Of a stretch of 6,074 nucleotides of DNA, positions 1 through 5,412 are shown piece by piece. A program made the position numbers and the translations under genes. The stretch's first letter is position 1; each line of letters begins with the position of its first letter. Source of the DNA: Gemmatimonadota bacterium (GTDB taxonomy: Bacteria > Gemmatimonadota > Gemmatimonadetes > Gemmatimonadales > GWC2-71-9); assembly GCA_029862935.1 (NCBI GenBank), contig JAOTWK010000227.1, positions 1 through 6,074 of the forward strand, given 5' to 3'. Below the pieces are notes generated by a model that was not told where the DNA came from, did no database searches, and was given only the letters and a program-made list of their open reading frames with translations.

Positions 1-1209
1 GTCGAAAGAATCGGTAACCGGTTTGATCGTCGCACTTCCGATTCGATCGAGTGCCTTCTCCTCGAGACCCAGCAGGCGCTCTCTGAGTTCAATGAGTTGC
101 AGCGTGAGTGCGAACCGATCTTGCAGCTCCCTGTGCCACATCGCCCACTCGGCGGCCCGAGCGCGGAGCTTCGCTGCTGGCGAGCGGTGGGATGGGGGTA
201 CGCGGCGCGCGGACCCCGGGACGAGGAAGGTGCCGCCCCGGTCGAGATCCCACTGATACGCCACTGCAAGCTCGCTCTCGAGCTCGGCCGAGAGCAAAGT
301 GTCTACGTCTTCAAAGGCGGTGGACGCTTCCAGCGCCTCCTGCAACGCTTCAGCGGTGACACGCAGGTCAGACAAGTTTCCCTGCGGCGCCGGGCTGTCC
401 GCGCCATCAGTGGCAGGTGTTTCCAACTTCAACCACGAGGGTTGGTGCAGCTCGAGGGAGTCCGCGTCGTGTTCGGCCTGGGAGACGGCGTTGGCCCACG
501 TTGCCACCGCAGCCTCGAGCGGGCCGAGTACATGAGCGATCTGCTGTAGCTGCCCTTCGAGCCGGGGGCTGAGCACCCTTACGACGCGCACCTGCGCGTG
601 GTAGTCCGTGAGCACCCGCAGTGGAACCGTGCGGTCGCGCAAGGGCTCTTCCTTCGGGGCGCGTCCGAACACGCGCCCCACGCCGTTCGTTGTGCCGCGT
701 GCGATGCGGCCGACTCGACGGCCCGCGCGGCGGAACGCTTTACGCACCCGTCGCGGGGCCGGGTCGTCAGGCTCCGATGCATACAGCCCCGCATGCTCGG
801 GAACCGTCTCTTCCGGTGCCCCCTGTTCGGCAACGCGAGCGAAGGCGGCGACGCCATTGACGACCATGGCAATGAGTTGCTCACCGGGAGCTCGAAGGGC
901 GAGGTGGGTTGCCAATGGACCCAACACGCGATCGGCAGCCTGCCGGCGGTAGTCGTAGATGGCGCGCCAGCGCTCCGTCTGCGGGATCTCCCGCGCCGCC
1001 GTGGCAGCCAACGTCGTCGTCAGTTCGCGGTGTGCGTCTGCCGCCGACCGCAGGACCGCACGCAGCGGGTCCAGGACGGTTGTGTCGATCGTGGTGTCGA
1101 GGTCAGTAATCTCACGCTGGAGGGCCGCCTCCACTTGGCCTACCTGGCTCGAGATCGGCGGCTCGACCGAGGGGGCCGCCGTCGGGGGCGATAGCTCAGT
1201 CATCGTCAT
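1..1209 (-). CDS. Unrecognised long helical protein, 3' end beyond the window
   Basis: The minus strand stays open from 1209 to the left edge, about 403 codons with no stop, so the gene continues outside the window. Two in-frame ATGs (1209 and 1203) are possible starts. The ATG at 1209 overlaps the TGA of the mscS gene as ATGA, which implies translational coupling, so I prefer it; neither has a strong Shine-Dalgarno. The protein has no signal peptide or clear membrane segment and looks cytosolic and mostly helical, with Ala/Glu/Leu-rich stretches at about residues 20-125, 215-245 and 345-388 (numbered from the 1203 ATG). A very basic patch lies at about 150-182 (RRVRKAFRRAGRRVGRIARG) and could contact lipid head groups, nucleic acid or an acidic partner. 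A W/R/Y-rich segment (ERWRAIYDYRRQ) lies near 77-88. I do not recognise the family. The overlap suggests it works with the MscS channel, but that is inference. Confidence 0.78.
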   Translation of the reverse strand, partial: MTMTELSPPTAAPSVEPPISSQVGQVEAALQREITDLDTTIDTTVLDPLRAVLRSAADAHRELTTTLAATAAREIPQTERWRAIYDYRRQAADRVLGPLATHLALRAPGEQLIAMVVNGVAAFARVAEQGAPEETVPEHAGLYASEPDDPAPRRVRKAFRRAGRRVGRIARGTTNGVGRVFGRAPKEEPLRDRTVPLRVLTDYHAQVRVVRVLSPRLEGQLQQIAHVLGPLEAAVATWANAVSQAEHDADSLELHQPSWLKLETPATDGADSPAPQGNLSDLRVTAEALQEALEASTAFEDVDTLLSAELESELAVAYQWDLDRGGTFLVPGSARRVPPSHRSPAAKLRARAAEWAMWHRELQDRFALTLQLIELRERLLGLEEKALDRIGSATIKPVTDSFD

Positions 1210-2405
1210 TGTCCGAATGATCCACTGGAGCCCGCGCGGGACGCCGCGGGCTGGTTGGAGGTCTCTTCGTCGGAGCGGTCGAGAAATGACATTGCCGCGC
1301 TGTGGCTGCCAGTCATTGGCTGCAGCATGCCCTCTTTGAGGAACTCGACCTTGGCCGACTCAGTGACGTCGCTGGCAAGGGCGAATTCGTACCGGGTATC
1401 CACGACGTAGGCCTTGACCACGAGATGGGTGAGAAACGTTTCTTTGAACTCGTCTTTCACGTTGACGACCACCGGCTTCTCGAGGTACGTGTATCGAGAG
1501 CTCACGGCGGCCGCATGGGCAATCGCCTTGGCCTTGGCGACGTCGACCCACCCCGGCAGGTAGAGGTCCACCACGACCTGACAATCCAAGGCGCCGGCAT
1601 TGGCATTGGCGACTTGGTCTTCCACGATCTGCGAATTCGGCACCGAAACGAGGTTGTCGTCCGGCGTCACGATGCGCGTAGCGCGCATCCCGATCGAGAC
1701 GACCTCCCCGTAGGTACCGCCGACTTTGATCTTGTCACCGACCTGAAACGGCTGGTCGAAGATGATGATGAGCCCCCCGAAGAGGTTCTTGAGAATGCCC
1801 TGTGCGGCAAAGCCGATACCGACGCCAAGCGCAGCAGTCGCTGCAATGAGGCCAGTGCGATCGACGTTGAAGACACTGGTGACGATGTAGTATGCGGCGA
1901 AGGTCCAGACGAGGAGGCGTACAATAGGAATCAGCTTCTTGAAGAACAGCCGGCGGGCGGCGGTCCGCTCCGCCAACGTGTTCAACAGCCATACGATGGT
2001 CCGAATGACGATCCACGCCACCACCAAGAGGATGATCGCCCAGATCGTTCTCAGTCCGAAGTAGCGCACATCGTCGGCCGTCTCGCGCACGCGGTCGCCA
2101 CTGATCACGTCTCCAGCCTGTGCAATCGGCGATTCCACGGCGGCGGCTCCCGGGATGCGTGCGACCGCGTCGGTGAGGCGCGATACGTCCTGGCGCAGGC
2201 TATCCACGGTGACGGCCAGTGCACGCACGTCCGCCGCCGCCGCAAGCGTATCCTGTTGCGCGGTGTCCGCGGCGACCGTGTCCGTCGGGAGCGCGACGGC
2301 CGGTATGGAGTCGCCAACCGTGTCGGGCGGCGGTTCGCCGCCGCAGCCCGCGAGCAGTACTGCGAGGGCGCTGACCATCGTCAGGAGCGGGCGGTGTCTT
2401 GCCAT
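1206..2405 (-). CDS. MscS-family mechanosensitive channel with lipoprotein signal and coiled coil
   Basis: 399 aa. Small-conductance mechanosensitive channels open under membrane tension to release solutes. The core is clear: membrane segments at about 117-141 and 159-178, then a Gly/Ala-rich pore helix and start of the beta domain at about 185-226 (GLIAATAALGVGIGFAAQG, then NLFGGLIIIFDQPFQVGDKI), then the cytoplasmic vestibule to about 375 and a disordered Ser-rich tail. The N-terminus is unusual: MARHRPLLTMVSALAVLLAGC is a lipoprotein signal with lipobox LAGC (Cys21). A Pro/Asp/Thr/Ala-rich linker follows, then a coiled coil at 60-84 with a perfect a/d ladder (V60, L63, V67, L70, V74, L77, V81, I84). 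With a lipidated, periplasmic N-terminus, three membrane passes put the C-terminus in the cytoplasm, as MscS requires. The 2405 start is chosen because GGAAGGAAG sits just upstream and it begins the signal peptide; a longer in-frame ATG at 2483 would run into marR and bury the signal. Second gene of the marR operon. Confidence 0.93.
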   Translation of the reverse strand: MARHRPLLTMVSALAVLLAGCGGEPPPDTVGDSIPAVALPTDTVAADTAQQDTLAAAADVRALAVTVDSLRQDVSRLTDAVARIPGAAAVESPIAQAGDVISGDRVRETADDVRYFGLRTIWAIILLVVAWIVIRTIVWLLNTLAERTAARRLFFKKLIPIVRLLVWTFAAYYIVTSVFNVDRTGLIAATAALGVGIGFAAQGILKNLFGGLIIIFDQPFQVGDKIKVGGTYGEVVSIGMRATRIVTPDDNLVSVPNSQIVEDQVANANAGALDCQVVVDLYLPGWVDVAKAKAIAHAAAVSSRYTYLEKPVVVNVKDEFKETFLTHLVVKAYVVDTRYEFALASDVTESAKVEFLKEGMLQPMTGSHSAAMSFLDRSDEETSNQPAASRAGSSGSFGQ

Positions 2406-2463
2406 GGATCTTCCTTCCAAAAGAGGCCTGAGCTCAACAAAAGGTGTGAGCCCGACTTTCGCT
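2406..2463 (-). other. marR-mscS intergenic spacer
   Basis: 58 nt between the marR TGA and the mscS ATG. Read on the minus strand it holds a weak GCTCA/TGAGC stem with a 10-nt loop, then the mscS ribosome binding site. No T-tract follows the stem and I see no convincing promoter, so read-through from marR into mscS is likely. Confidence 0.45.
2410..2418 (-). promoter_or_regulatory. Ribosome binding site deciding the mscS start
   Basis: On the minus strand GGAAGGAAG lies four bases before the ATG at 2405. It is a good Shine-Dalgarno and places the start at the lipoprotein signal peptide rather than at the in-frame ATG at 2483 inside marR. Confidence 0.75.
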
Positions 2464-2985
2464 TCAGTGCGTGCTCCCAACACCGCTCAGCCGTTCCGAC
2501 GGCACCGCCACGAGCAGTTTCCTGAGCAGTCCGGCGAGCGCGAGTTGTTCGTCCTCCGTGAGCGATGCCACCAGCCGCTCTGCGTTCGCAAAGCGGGCCT
2601 CGACGGCGTTGTCGATGAGCTCTTTGCCGTCCGGGGTGAGCCGCACCAGCAGTGCGCGCCGGTCCACCGGATCCGGGAGCCGCTCGACCCACCCGCGCTC
2701 CTGCAACCGGTCAATCCGATTGGTCATGGCACCCGACGTGAGGATCGCAAGGCGACGCAAGGCCGTCGGGGACATGGTGTAGGGCGGCCCCTGCCGGCGC
2801 AATGCCGCGAGCACGTCGAACGCCCACAGCTCGAGCCTATAGGAGATGAGGGCACTGCTCGCCGCGTGTGTTGCGTGCTTGCTGAAGCGGAGGACGCGGC
2901 TGACAATGCCGAGCGGCGACGGATCGAGGTCCGGCCGCTCATCTTCCCATTCCTGTAGGAGTTGGTCCACGCGGTCCTGGAGCAT
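2464..2985 (-). CDS. MarR-family winged-helix transcriptional regulator
   Basis: 173 aa, normal for a MarR dimer subunit. N- and C-terminal helices (about 1-50 and 122-162) would form the dimer interface. The winged helix is at about 52-120: FDVLAALRRQGPPYTMSPTALRRLA, then the recognition helix TSGAMTNRIDRLQERG (83-98), then the wing with PDPVDRRALLVRLTPDG, which has the family's Asp-Arg wing signature. There is no cysteine, so thiol-based redox sensing of the OhrR kind is unlikely; a small-molecule ligand is more plausible but unidentified. In-frame TTG (2997) and GTG (2994) codons lie upstream, but ATG at 2985 is preferred because GGTGAG sits four bases before it. The gene is first in the leftward operon, diverges from the porin gene, and has a large inverted repeat in its promoter. 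This is the usual layout for a MarR that represses itself and its divergent neighbour; the targets are inferred. Confidence 0.93.
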   Translation of the reverse strand: MLQDRVDQLLQEWEDERPDLDPSPLGIVSRVLRFSKHATHAASSALISYRLELWAFDVLAALRRQGPPYTMSPTALRRLAILTSGAMTNRIDRLQERGWVERLPDPVDRRALLVRLTPDGKELIDNAVEARFANAERLVASLTEDEQLALAGLLRKLLVAVPSERLSGVGSTH

Positions 2986-3019
2986 CAGACTCACCAATCC
3001 TGCTCATTAAGTTAACTCT

Positions 3020-3048
3020 AAGTTACTTGACACAAAGATAAATGTCAA
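3020..3048 (-). promoter_or_regulatory. Predicted sigma70-like promoter for the marR-mscS operon
   Basis: Mirror image of the rightward promoter: on the minus strand, -35 TTGACA (3048-3043), 17-bp spacer, -10 TAACTT (3025-3020). The predicted start is near 3013, leaving a short leader of about 28 nt before the marR ATG at 2985. Because it shares the same DNA with the rightward promoter, the two can hardly be occupied by RNA polymerase together. Confidence 0.5.
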
Positions 3049-3055
3049 GTAACTT
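3027..3055 (+). promoter_or_regulatory. Predicted sigma70-like promoter for the porin gene
   Basis: Consensus -35 TTGACA (3027-3032), 17-bp spacer, -10 TAACTT (3050-3055; three of six consensus bases). Transcription would start near 3062, giving a leader of about 100 nt before the GTG at 3162. TATAGT at 3060-3065 is a better -10 by sequence but has no matching -35. Confidence 0.5.
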
Positions 3056-3058
3056 GAC
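3044..3058. promoter_or_regulatory. Candidate MarR operator, 15-bp palindrome
   Basis: GTCAAGTAACTTGAC is a perfect 7+1+7 palindrome centred on 3051, about the size of known MarR dimer sites. A second, imperfect copy is centred on 3024 (half-site ACTTGAC intact, the other half matching only at AAGT), and AGTTAACT (3010-3017) is a further 8-bp palindrome. The site covers the -10 of the rightward promoter and the -35 of the leftward one, so a bound repressor would block both. That marR's product is the binder is inferred from position. Confidence 0.65.
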
Positions 3059-3152
3059 GTATAGTTAAATGGTGTCTGTGCGTGGTCATGGGGTCCGCAG
3101 TCCCGTGATCGGGTGGATGGGAGATCGTAAGTCATTGATAAACAGCAAGATT

Positions 3153-3157
3153 GGAGG
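3153..3157 (+). promoter_or_regulatory. Ribosome binding site deciding the porin start
   Basis: GGAGG lies four bases before GTG at 3162. It favours this start over the in-frame ATG at 3069, which would put 31 charged and polar residues ahead of the signal peptide and has no Shine-Dalgarno. Confidence 0.75.
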
Positions 3158-3161
3158 AATC

Positions 3162-4223
3162 GTGTGGTACTGGACTGAATGGGCTGTGGTTGCGAGGCGT
3201 GTGGTGGCGTTCGCGGCTGTTACTGCCGCGCTGATGGGGGTTCCGACACCGGCAGCCGCCCAGCAGGCCGAGCCGCAGTTCGGCGAACTCATCAGGTTTC
3301 TGAAGCGGGACTATTTCAGTCTCGGGGTCCTGCTGCAAACGGTGGCCGATGTCCAGCCAGAGCGGACGCTGCCCGGGGAGAACGGCTTTTCGGTTGCGAA
3401 CTTCCGGTTGCTGCTTCGGGGGGAGTTGGATGGCCGGTACGGGTATTTCCTGCAGACCAACTTTGCCGGTTCGCCATCGCTGCTCGACGCCTCGATGTAC
3501 TATCGACCGTCCACTGACCTACGCCTCACGGTGGGGCAGTTCAAGGCGCCGTTCAGCTATGAGTTCCTGACATCCGCCTCGGCCATCGACTTCGTCAACC
3601 GGTCACAAGCCGTCACGACGTTGGTTCCTGGCCGGCAGTTGGGTCTAGCGGCGGCCGTGACCCCGTCGGCGGGGTCGTTCGGGATCACTGCGGGTGTGTT
3701 CAACGGCAATGGCACGGCGCCGAACGGCAACGACGGTGACGGCGTCATGGTTGTGGGCCGGTTCTTCGGGACGATGGATGTCGGTGGCGAATCCGATCAC
3801 GTCGTCGTTGGCCTCAACGCCGCGTATAGTGACGACGACAATGCCTCGTTCGGTGGCGGGTACGTCACCGGCTTCACCGGCCATCGCACGTTGCTCGGCG
3901 CCGATTTTCGCGCCACGGTGGGCCGGTTCCTTCTGTCCGGCGAGGTGGACTACGCCGTGCTGGATCCCGAGCTGGGGACGACGCAGCATCCTTGGGGTGG
4001 CCATGCCACGGCGGGGTACCTGGTGCGTGACGATACACAGCTCCTCGCGCGGTTCGATTTCTTCGATCCCGAGCTCGGATTGGAGCGGCGAGACTGGATG
4101 GTGCTGGGGCTCAATGTCTGGCCCACCTCGGTCACGGAGTTCCAAGTGAACTACATCGTCGACACGCGAGATACCGCGTTCGATCACCATCAGCTGCTGG
4201 TGAACTTCCAGTTCGGCTTCTAG
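3162..4223 (+). CDS. Outer-membrane porin, phosphate-selective O/P type
   Basis: 353 aa from a GTG start. A Sec signal peptide (ARRVVAFAAVTAALMGVPTPAAA) is probably cut after Ala33. The mature chain shows alternating polar/aromatic strands of a beta barrel and the layout of the OprP/OprO-like family: FRLLLRGELDGRYGYFLQTNF (about 81-101), LDASMYYRP (108-116), LTVGQFKAPFSYEFL (122-136), FVNRSQAVTTLVPGRQLGL (144-162), GVFNGNG (178-184), and the closing strand HHQLLVNFQFGF ending in Phe, the usual signal for barrel assembly. Family members are trimeric anion or polyphosphate channels, but specificity cannot be read here: the dense lysine ladder of OprP is not evident, and long loops are rich in Asp and Gly (NGNDGDG, SDDDNAS). 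No Pho box or phosphate transport gene is nearby; the divergent marR suggests control by that regulator instead. It appears to be transcribed alone, ending at the 4238-4277 hairpin. Confidence 0.87.
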   Translation: MWYWTEWAVVARRVVAFAAVTAALMGVPTPAAAQQAEPQFGELIRFLKRDYFSLGVLLQTVADVQPERTLPGENGFSVANFRLLLRGELDGRYGYFLQTNFAGSPSLLDASMYYRPSTDLRLTVGQFKAPFSYEFLTSASAIDFVNRSQAVTTLVPGRQLGLAAAVTPSAGSFGITAGVFNGNGTAPNGNDGDGVMVVGRFFGTMDVGGESDHVVVGLNAAYSDDDNASFGGGYVTGFTGHRTLLGADFRATVGRFLLSGEVDYAVLDPELGTTQHPWGGHATAGYLVRDDTQLLARFDFFDPELGLERRDWMVLGLNVWPTSVTEFQVNYIVDTRDTAFDHHQLLVNFQFGF

Positions 4224-4237
4224 CGCCGGTTGGAGCC

Positions 4238-4277
4238 TGTGGGCCGCCGGCCTCGCGCGATGGGCCGGCGGCCCACA
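4238..4277 (+). terminator. Strong hairpin after the porin gene, probable terminator
   Basis: Perfect 15-bp inverted repeat, arms 4238-4252 (TGTGGGCCGCCGGCC) and 4263-4277, with a 10-nt loop, beginning 14 nt after the porin stop. Only a broken T stretch (TGTTTATA) follows, so it is not a textbook intrinsic terminator; it may terminate weakly or protect the mRNA 3' end. Confidence 0.65.
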
Positions 4278-4314
4278 TGTTTATAGGGGATCATTCAAGC
4301 AGGGGATCGTCGCT

Positions 4315-5196
4315 GTGCCGTCAGACGCGACACGGACTACGGGGTCGTTACGCCGTAAGCCGCTCCACGAGGAGCTGGACGTCTACGGTTTGACCCACAC
4401 GGGGCTCGTACGTGACACGAATCAGGATCACTTCCTGGTCGGGTCGCTGCGCAAGCATATGGAAGTCGAGTACACGAGTCTCCCTAAACCGGAGCAGCTG
4501 CCCTTGGCGGGTGAGCGCTTGGCATACCTCGCGATGGTCGCGGATGGGGTGGGGAGCGGTGAGGGGGGTGAGGAAGCCAGTCGCGTTACCATCGAAGTGG
4601 CATCGCAGTACGTCTCCTCCGGCATGAGTTGCTATTACACAGCGGATTCACACGACGAGACCGCCTTCTTCGACGCCATGCAGCAGGCCGCGATAACGTG
4701 TCATACCTCGGTCGTGGAGCGGGCCGAAAGCGACGCTGAGCGGCGCGGGATGGCGACGACCCTCACGCTCTGGATCGGCGTGTGGCCCTGGTCCTACCTG
4801 CTCCAGGTGGGTGACAGCCGATGCTACGTGTTTCGCCGTGGCCGCCTGACCCAGATCAGTCGTGACCAGACCATGGCGCAGGAGTTGGTCGACCAGGGTG
4901 TCCTTGAGCGCTCCGACCTCGAGAACTCGCGGTGGGCGAACGTGCTGTCGAGTGCGATCGGGGGTCAGCAAACCGCGCCGGTCGTGACGCGAATCCGTCA
5001 GCTGTGGGGCAGCGTTGGGCTCTTGTGTAGCGACGGGCTCACGAAGCACGTGCCCGACGAGCGGATCGCCGAGCGGTTGGGGAGCATGACCTCGGCCAAA
5101 CAGGTTTGTGAAGCGTTGCTCCAAGACGCTCTCGATGCGGGCGGCAGCGACAACATCACGATCATCGTGGGCCGGGCGCTCCAAAAAGACCGGTAG
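4315..5196 (+). CDS. PP2C-type serine/threonine protein phosphatase
   Basis: 293 aa, a single cytosolic catalytic domain with no membrane segment or extra module. It removes phosphate from Ser/Thr in a Mn/Mg-dependent reaction, usually opposing Hanks-type kinases. Motifs in order: THTGLVRDTNQD (27-38), VADGVGSGEGGEEAS (75-89), GMATTLTLWI (145-154), LLQVGDSRCYVFRRGRLTQISRDQT (162-186), VLSSAIGG (200-207), LLCSDGLTKHV (226-236) and AGGSDNITIIV (265-275). The metal-binding acidic residues are present (Asp38, Asp77, Asp230, Asp269, plus Asp167 of VGDSR), so it should be active. About 30 residues (SLRKHMEVEYTSLPKPEQLPLAGERLAYL) separate the first two motifs. The GTG start has AGGGG nine bases upstream (4301-4305), a loose fit; no better start precedes the first motif. 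No kinase or regulatory partner is visible, so its substrate is unknown. The upstream hairpin and 91-nt gap suggest its own transcript. Confidence 0.94.
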   Translation: MPSDATRTTGSLRRKPLHEELDVYGLTHTGLVRDTNQDHFLVGSLRKHMEVEYTSLPKPEQLPLAGERLAYLAMVADGVGSGEGGEEASRVTIEVASQYVSSGMSCYYTADSHDETAFFDAMQQAAITCHTSVVERAESDAERRGMATTLTLWIGVWPWSYLLQVGDSRCYVFRRGRLTQISRDQTMAQELVDQGVLERSDLENSRWANVLSSAIGGQQTAPVVTRIRQLWGSVGLLCSDGLTKHVPDERIAERLGSMTSAKQVCEALLQDALDAGGSDNITIIVGRALQKDR

Positions 5197-5220
5197 CACT
5201 CGCTCGGGCCGGCTGTTTGG

Positions 5221-5244
5221 CAGTGGGGTTCGACCCTACCACTG
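5221..5244 (+). terminator. Hairpin downstream of the PP2C gene
   Basis: CAGTGG (5221-5226) pairs with CCACTG (5239-5244); two further G-C pairs can form inside after a 2-nt bulge, closing a TTCGAC loop. It begins 24 nt past the phosphatase stop. No T-tract follows, so termination is only possible. The sequence superficially resembles a tRNA T-arm but no tRNA can be folded around it. Confidence 0.35.
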
Positions 5245-5284
5245 GCGCCCAATCCCGAGGAGTTGTATCATTAAGATTGCTTCT

Positions 5285-5316
5285 TTCCGGTTCGAGGCCA
5301 TTTCCCGTGGCCGGAA
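5285..5316. repeat. Nested inverted repeats in the PP2C to secreted-protein gap
   Basis: TTCCGG (5285-5290) can pair with CCGGAA (5311-5316), and GGCCA (5296-5300) with TGGCC (5308-5312). The two pairings compete for bases 5311-5312, so only one full form can exist at a time. No known riboswitch or RNA family is recognised. Confidence 0.35.
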
Positions 5317-5375
5317 TCGTCCACCATACGTCACACAGCGTGGCCAATCTCGTAGCCGCCGGCTGCGTCCTCCCA

Positions 5376-5391
5376 GCACCTCTTTTGGTGC
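5376..5391 (+). other. Small hairpin in the leader of the secreted-protein gene
   Basis: GCACC (5376-5380) and GGTGC (5387-5391) flank a TCTTTT loop, ending 11 nt before the AGGAG ribosome binding site (5403-5407). It may be a leader stem or chance. No convincing promoter was found in 5197-5400; TATCAT at 5266-5271 is the best -10-like hexamer but lacks a good -35. Confidence 0.3.
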
Positions 5392-5412
5392 GCTCAATGC
5401 ATAGGAGTTTCG

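Larger units (their letters stand above)
3020..3055. repeat. Perfect 13-bp inverted repeat in the divergent promoter region
   Basis: AAGTTACTTGACA (3020-3032) and TGTCAAGTAACTT (3043-3055) are exact reverse complements separated by 10 bp (CAAAGATAAA). The AT-rich block is conspicuous in a GC-rich window and lies between the divergent marR and porin genes. Each arm contains TTGACA plus the reverse complement of TAACTT, so the repeat is at once an operator candidate and the frame of two opposed promoters. Confidence 0.93.

Noticed and set aside
598..1339. Long plus-strand open frames opposite the leftmost gene
   Set aside because: They are antisense shadows of the continuous minus-strand frame: Arg/Ser/Pro-rich, without recognisable motifs, while the minus frame couples to mscS by ATGA.
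2406..2483. Longer mscS product starting at ATG 2483 within marR
   Set aside because: It would place 26 residues ahead of a clear lipoprotein signal peptide, and the strong Shine-Dalgarno points to the ATG at 2405.
1302..2525. A 407-codon plus-strand open frame opposite mscS
   Set aside because: Its product is His/Arg/Asp-rich low-complexity sequence with no family motif; the minus strand encodes an unmistakable MscS with a good ribosome binding site.
3020..3055. The inverted repeat as an insertion-sequence end or CRISPR-like repeat
   Set aside because: There is a single pair with no transposase, no target duplication and no periodic spacers; its place between divergent genes and its promoter hexamers fit an operator.
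3645..4190. Minus-strand 181-codon frame opposite the porin
   Set aside because: No signal, motif or ribosome binding site; the porin on the plus strand has a signal peptide, family motifs and C-terminal Phe.
3162..4223. Assigning the porin as OprP or OprO proper
   Set aside because: Only the broad family layout is visible. Phosphate-binding residues cannot be identified and there is no Pho-regulon context, so no gene symbol is given.
5215..5255. Possible tRNA or tRNA fragment: GGGGTTCGACCCTACC followed by a CCA-like end
   Set aside because: The putative T-stem has mismatches when TTCGA is placed in the standard loop, no 5' acceptor strand pairs with the 3' side, and the room upstream is taken by the end of the phosphatase gene.
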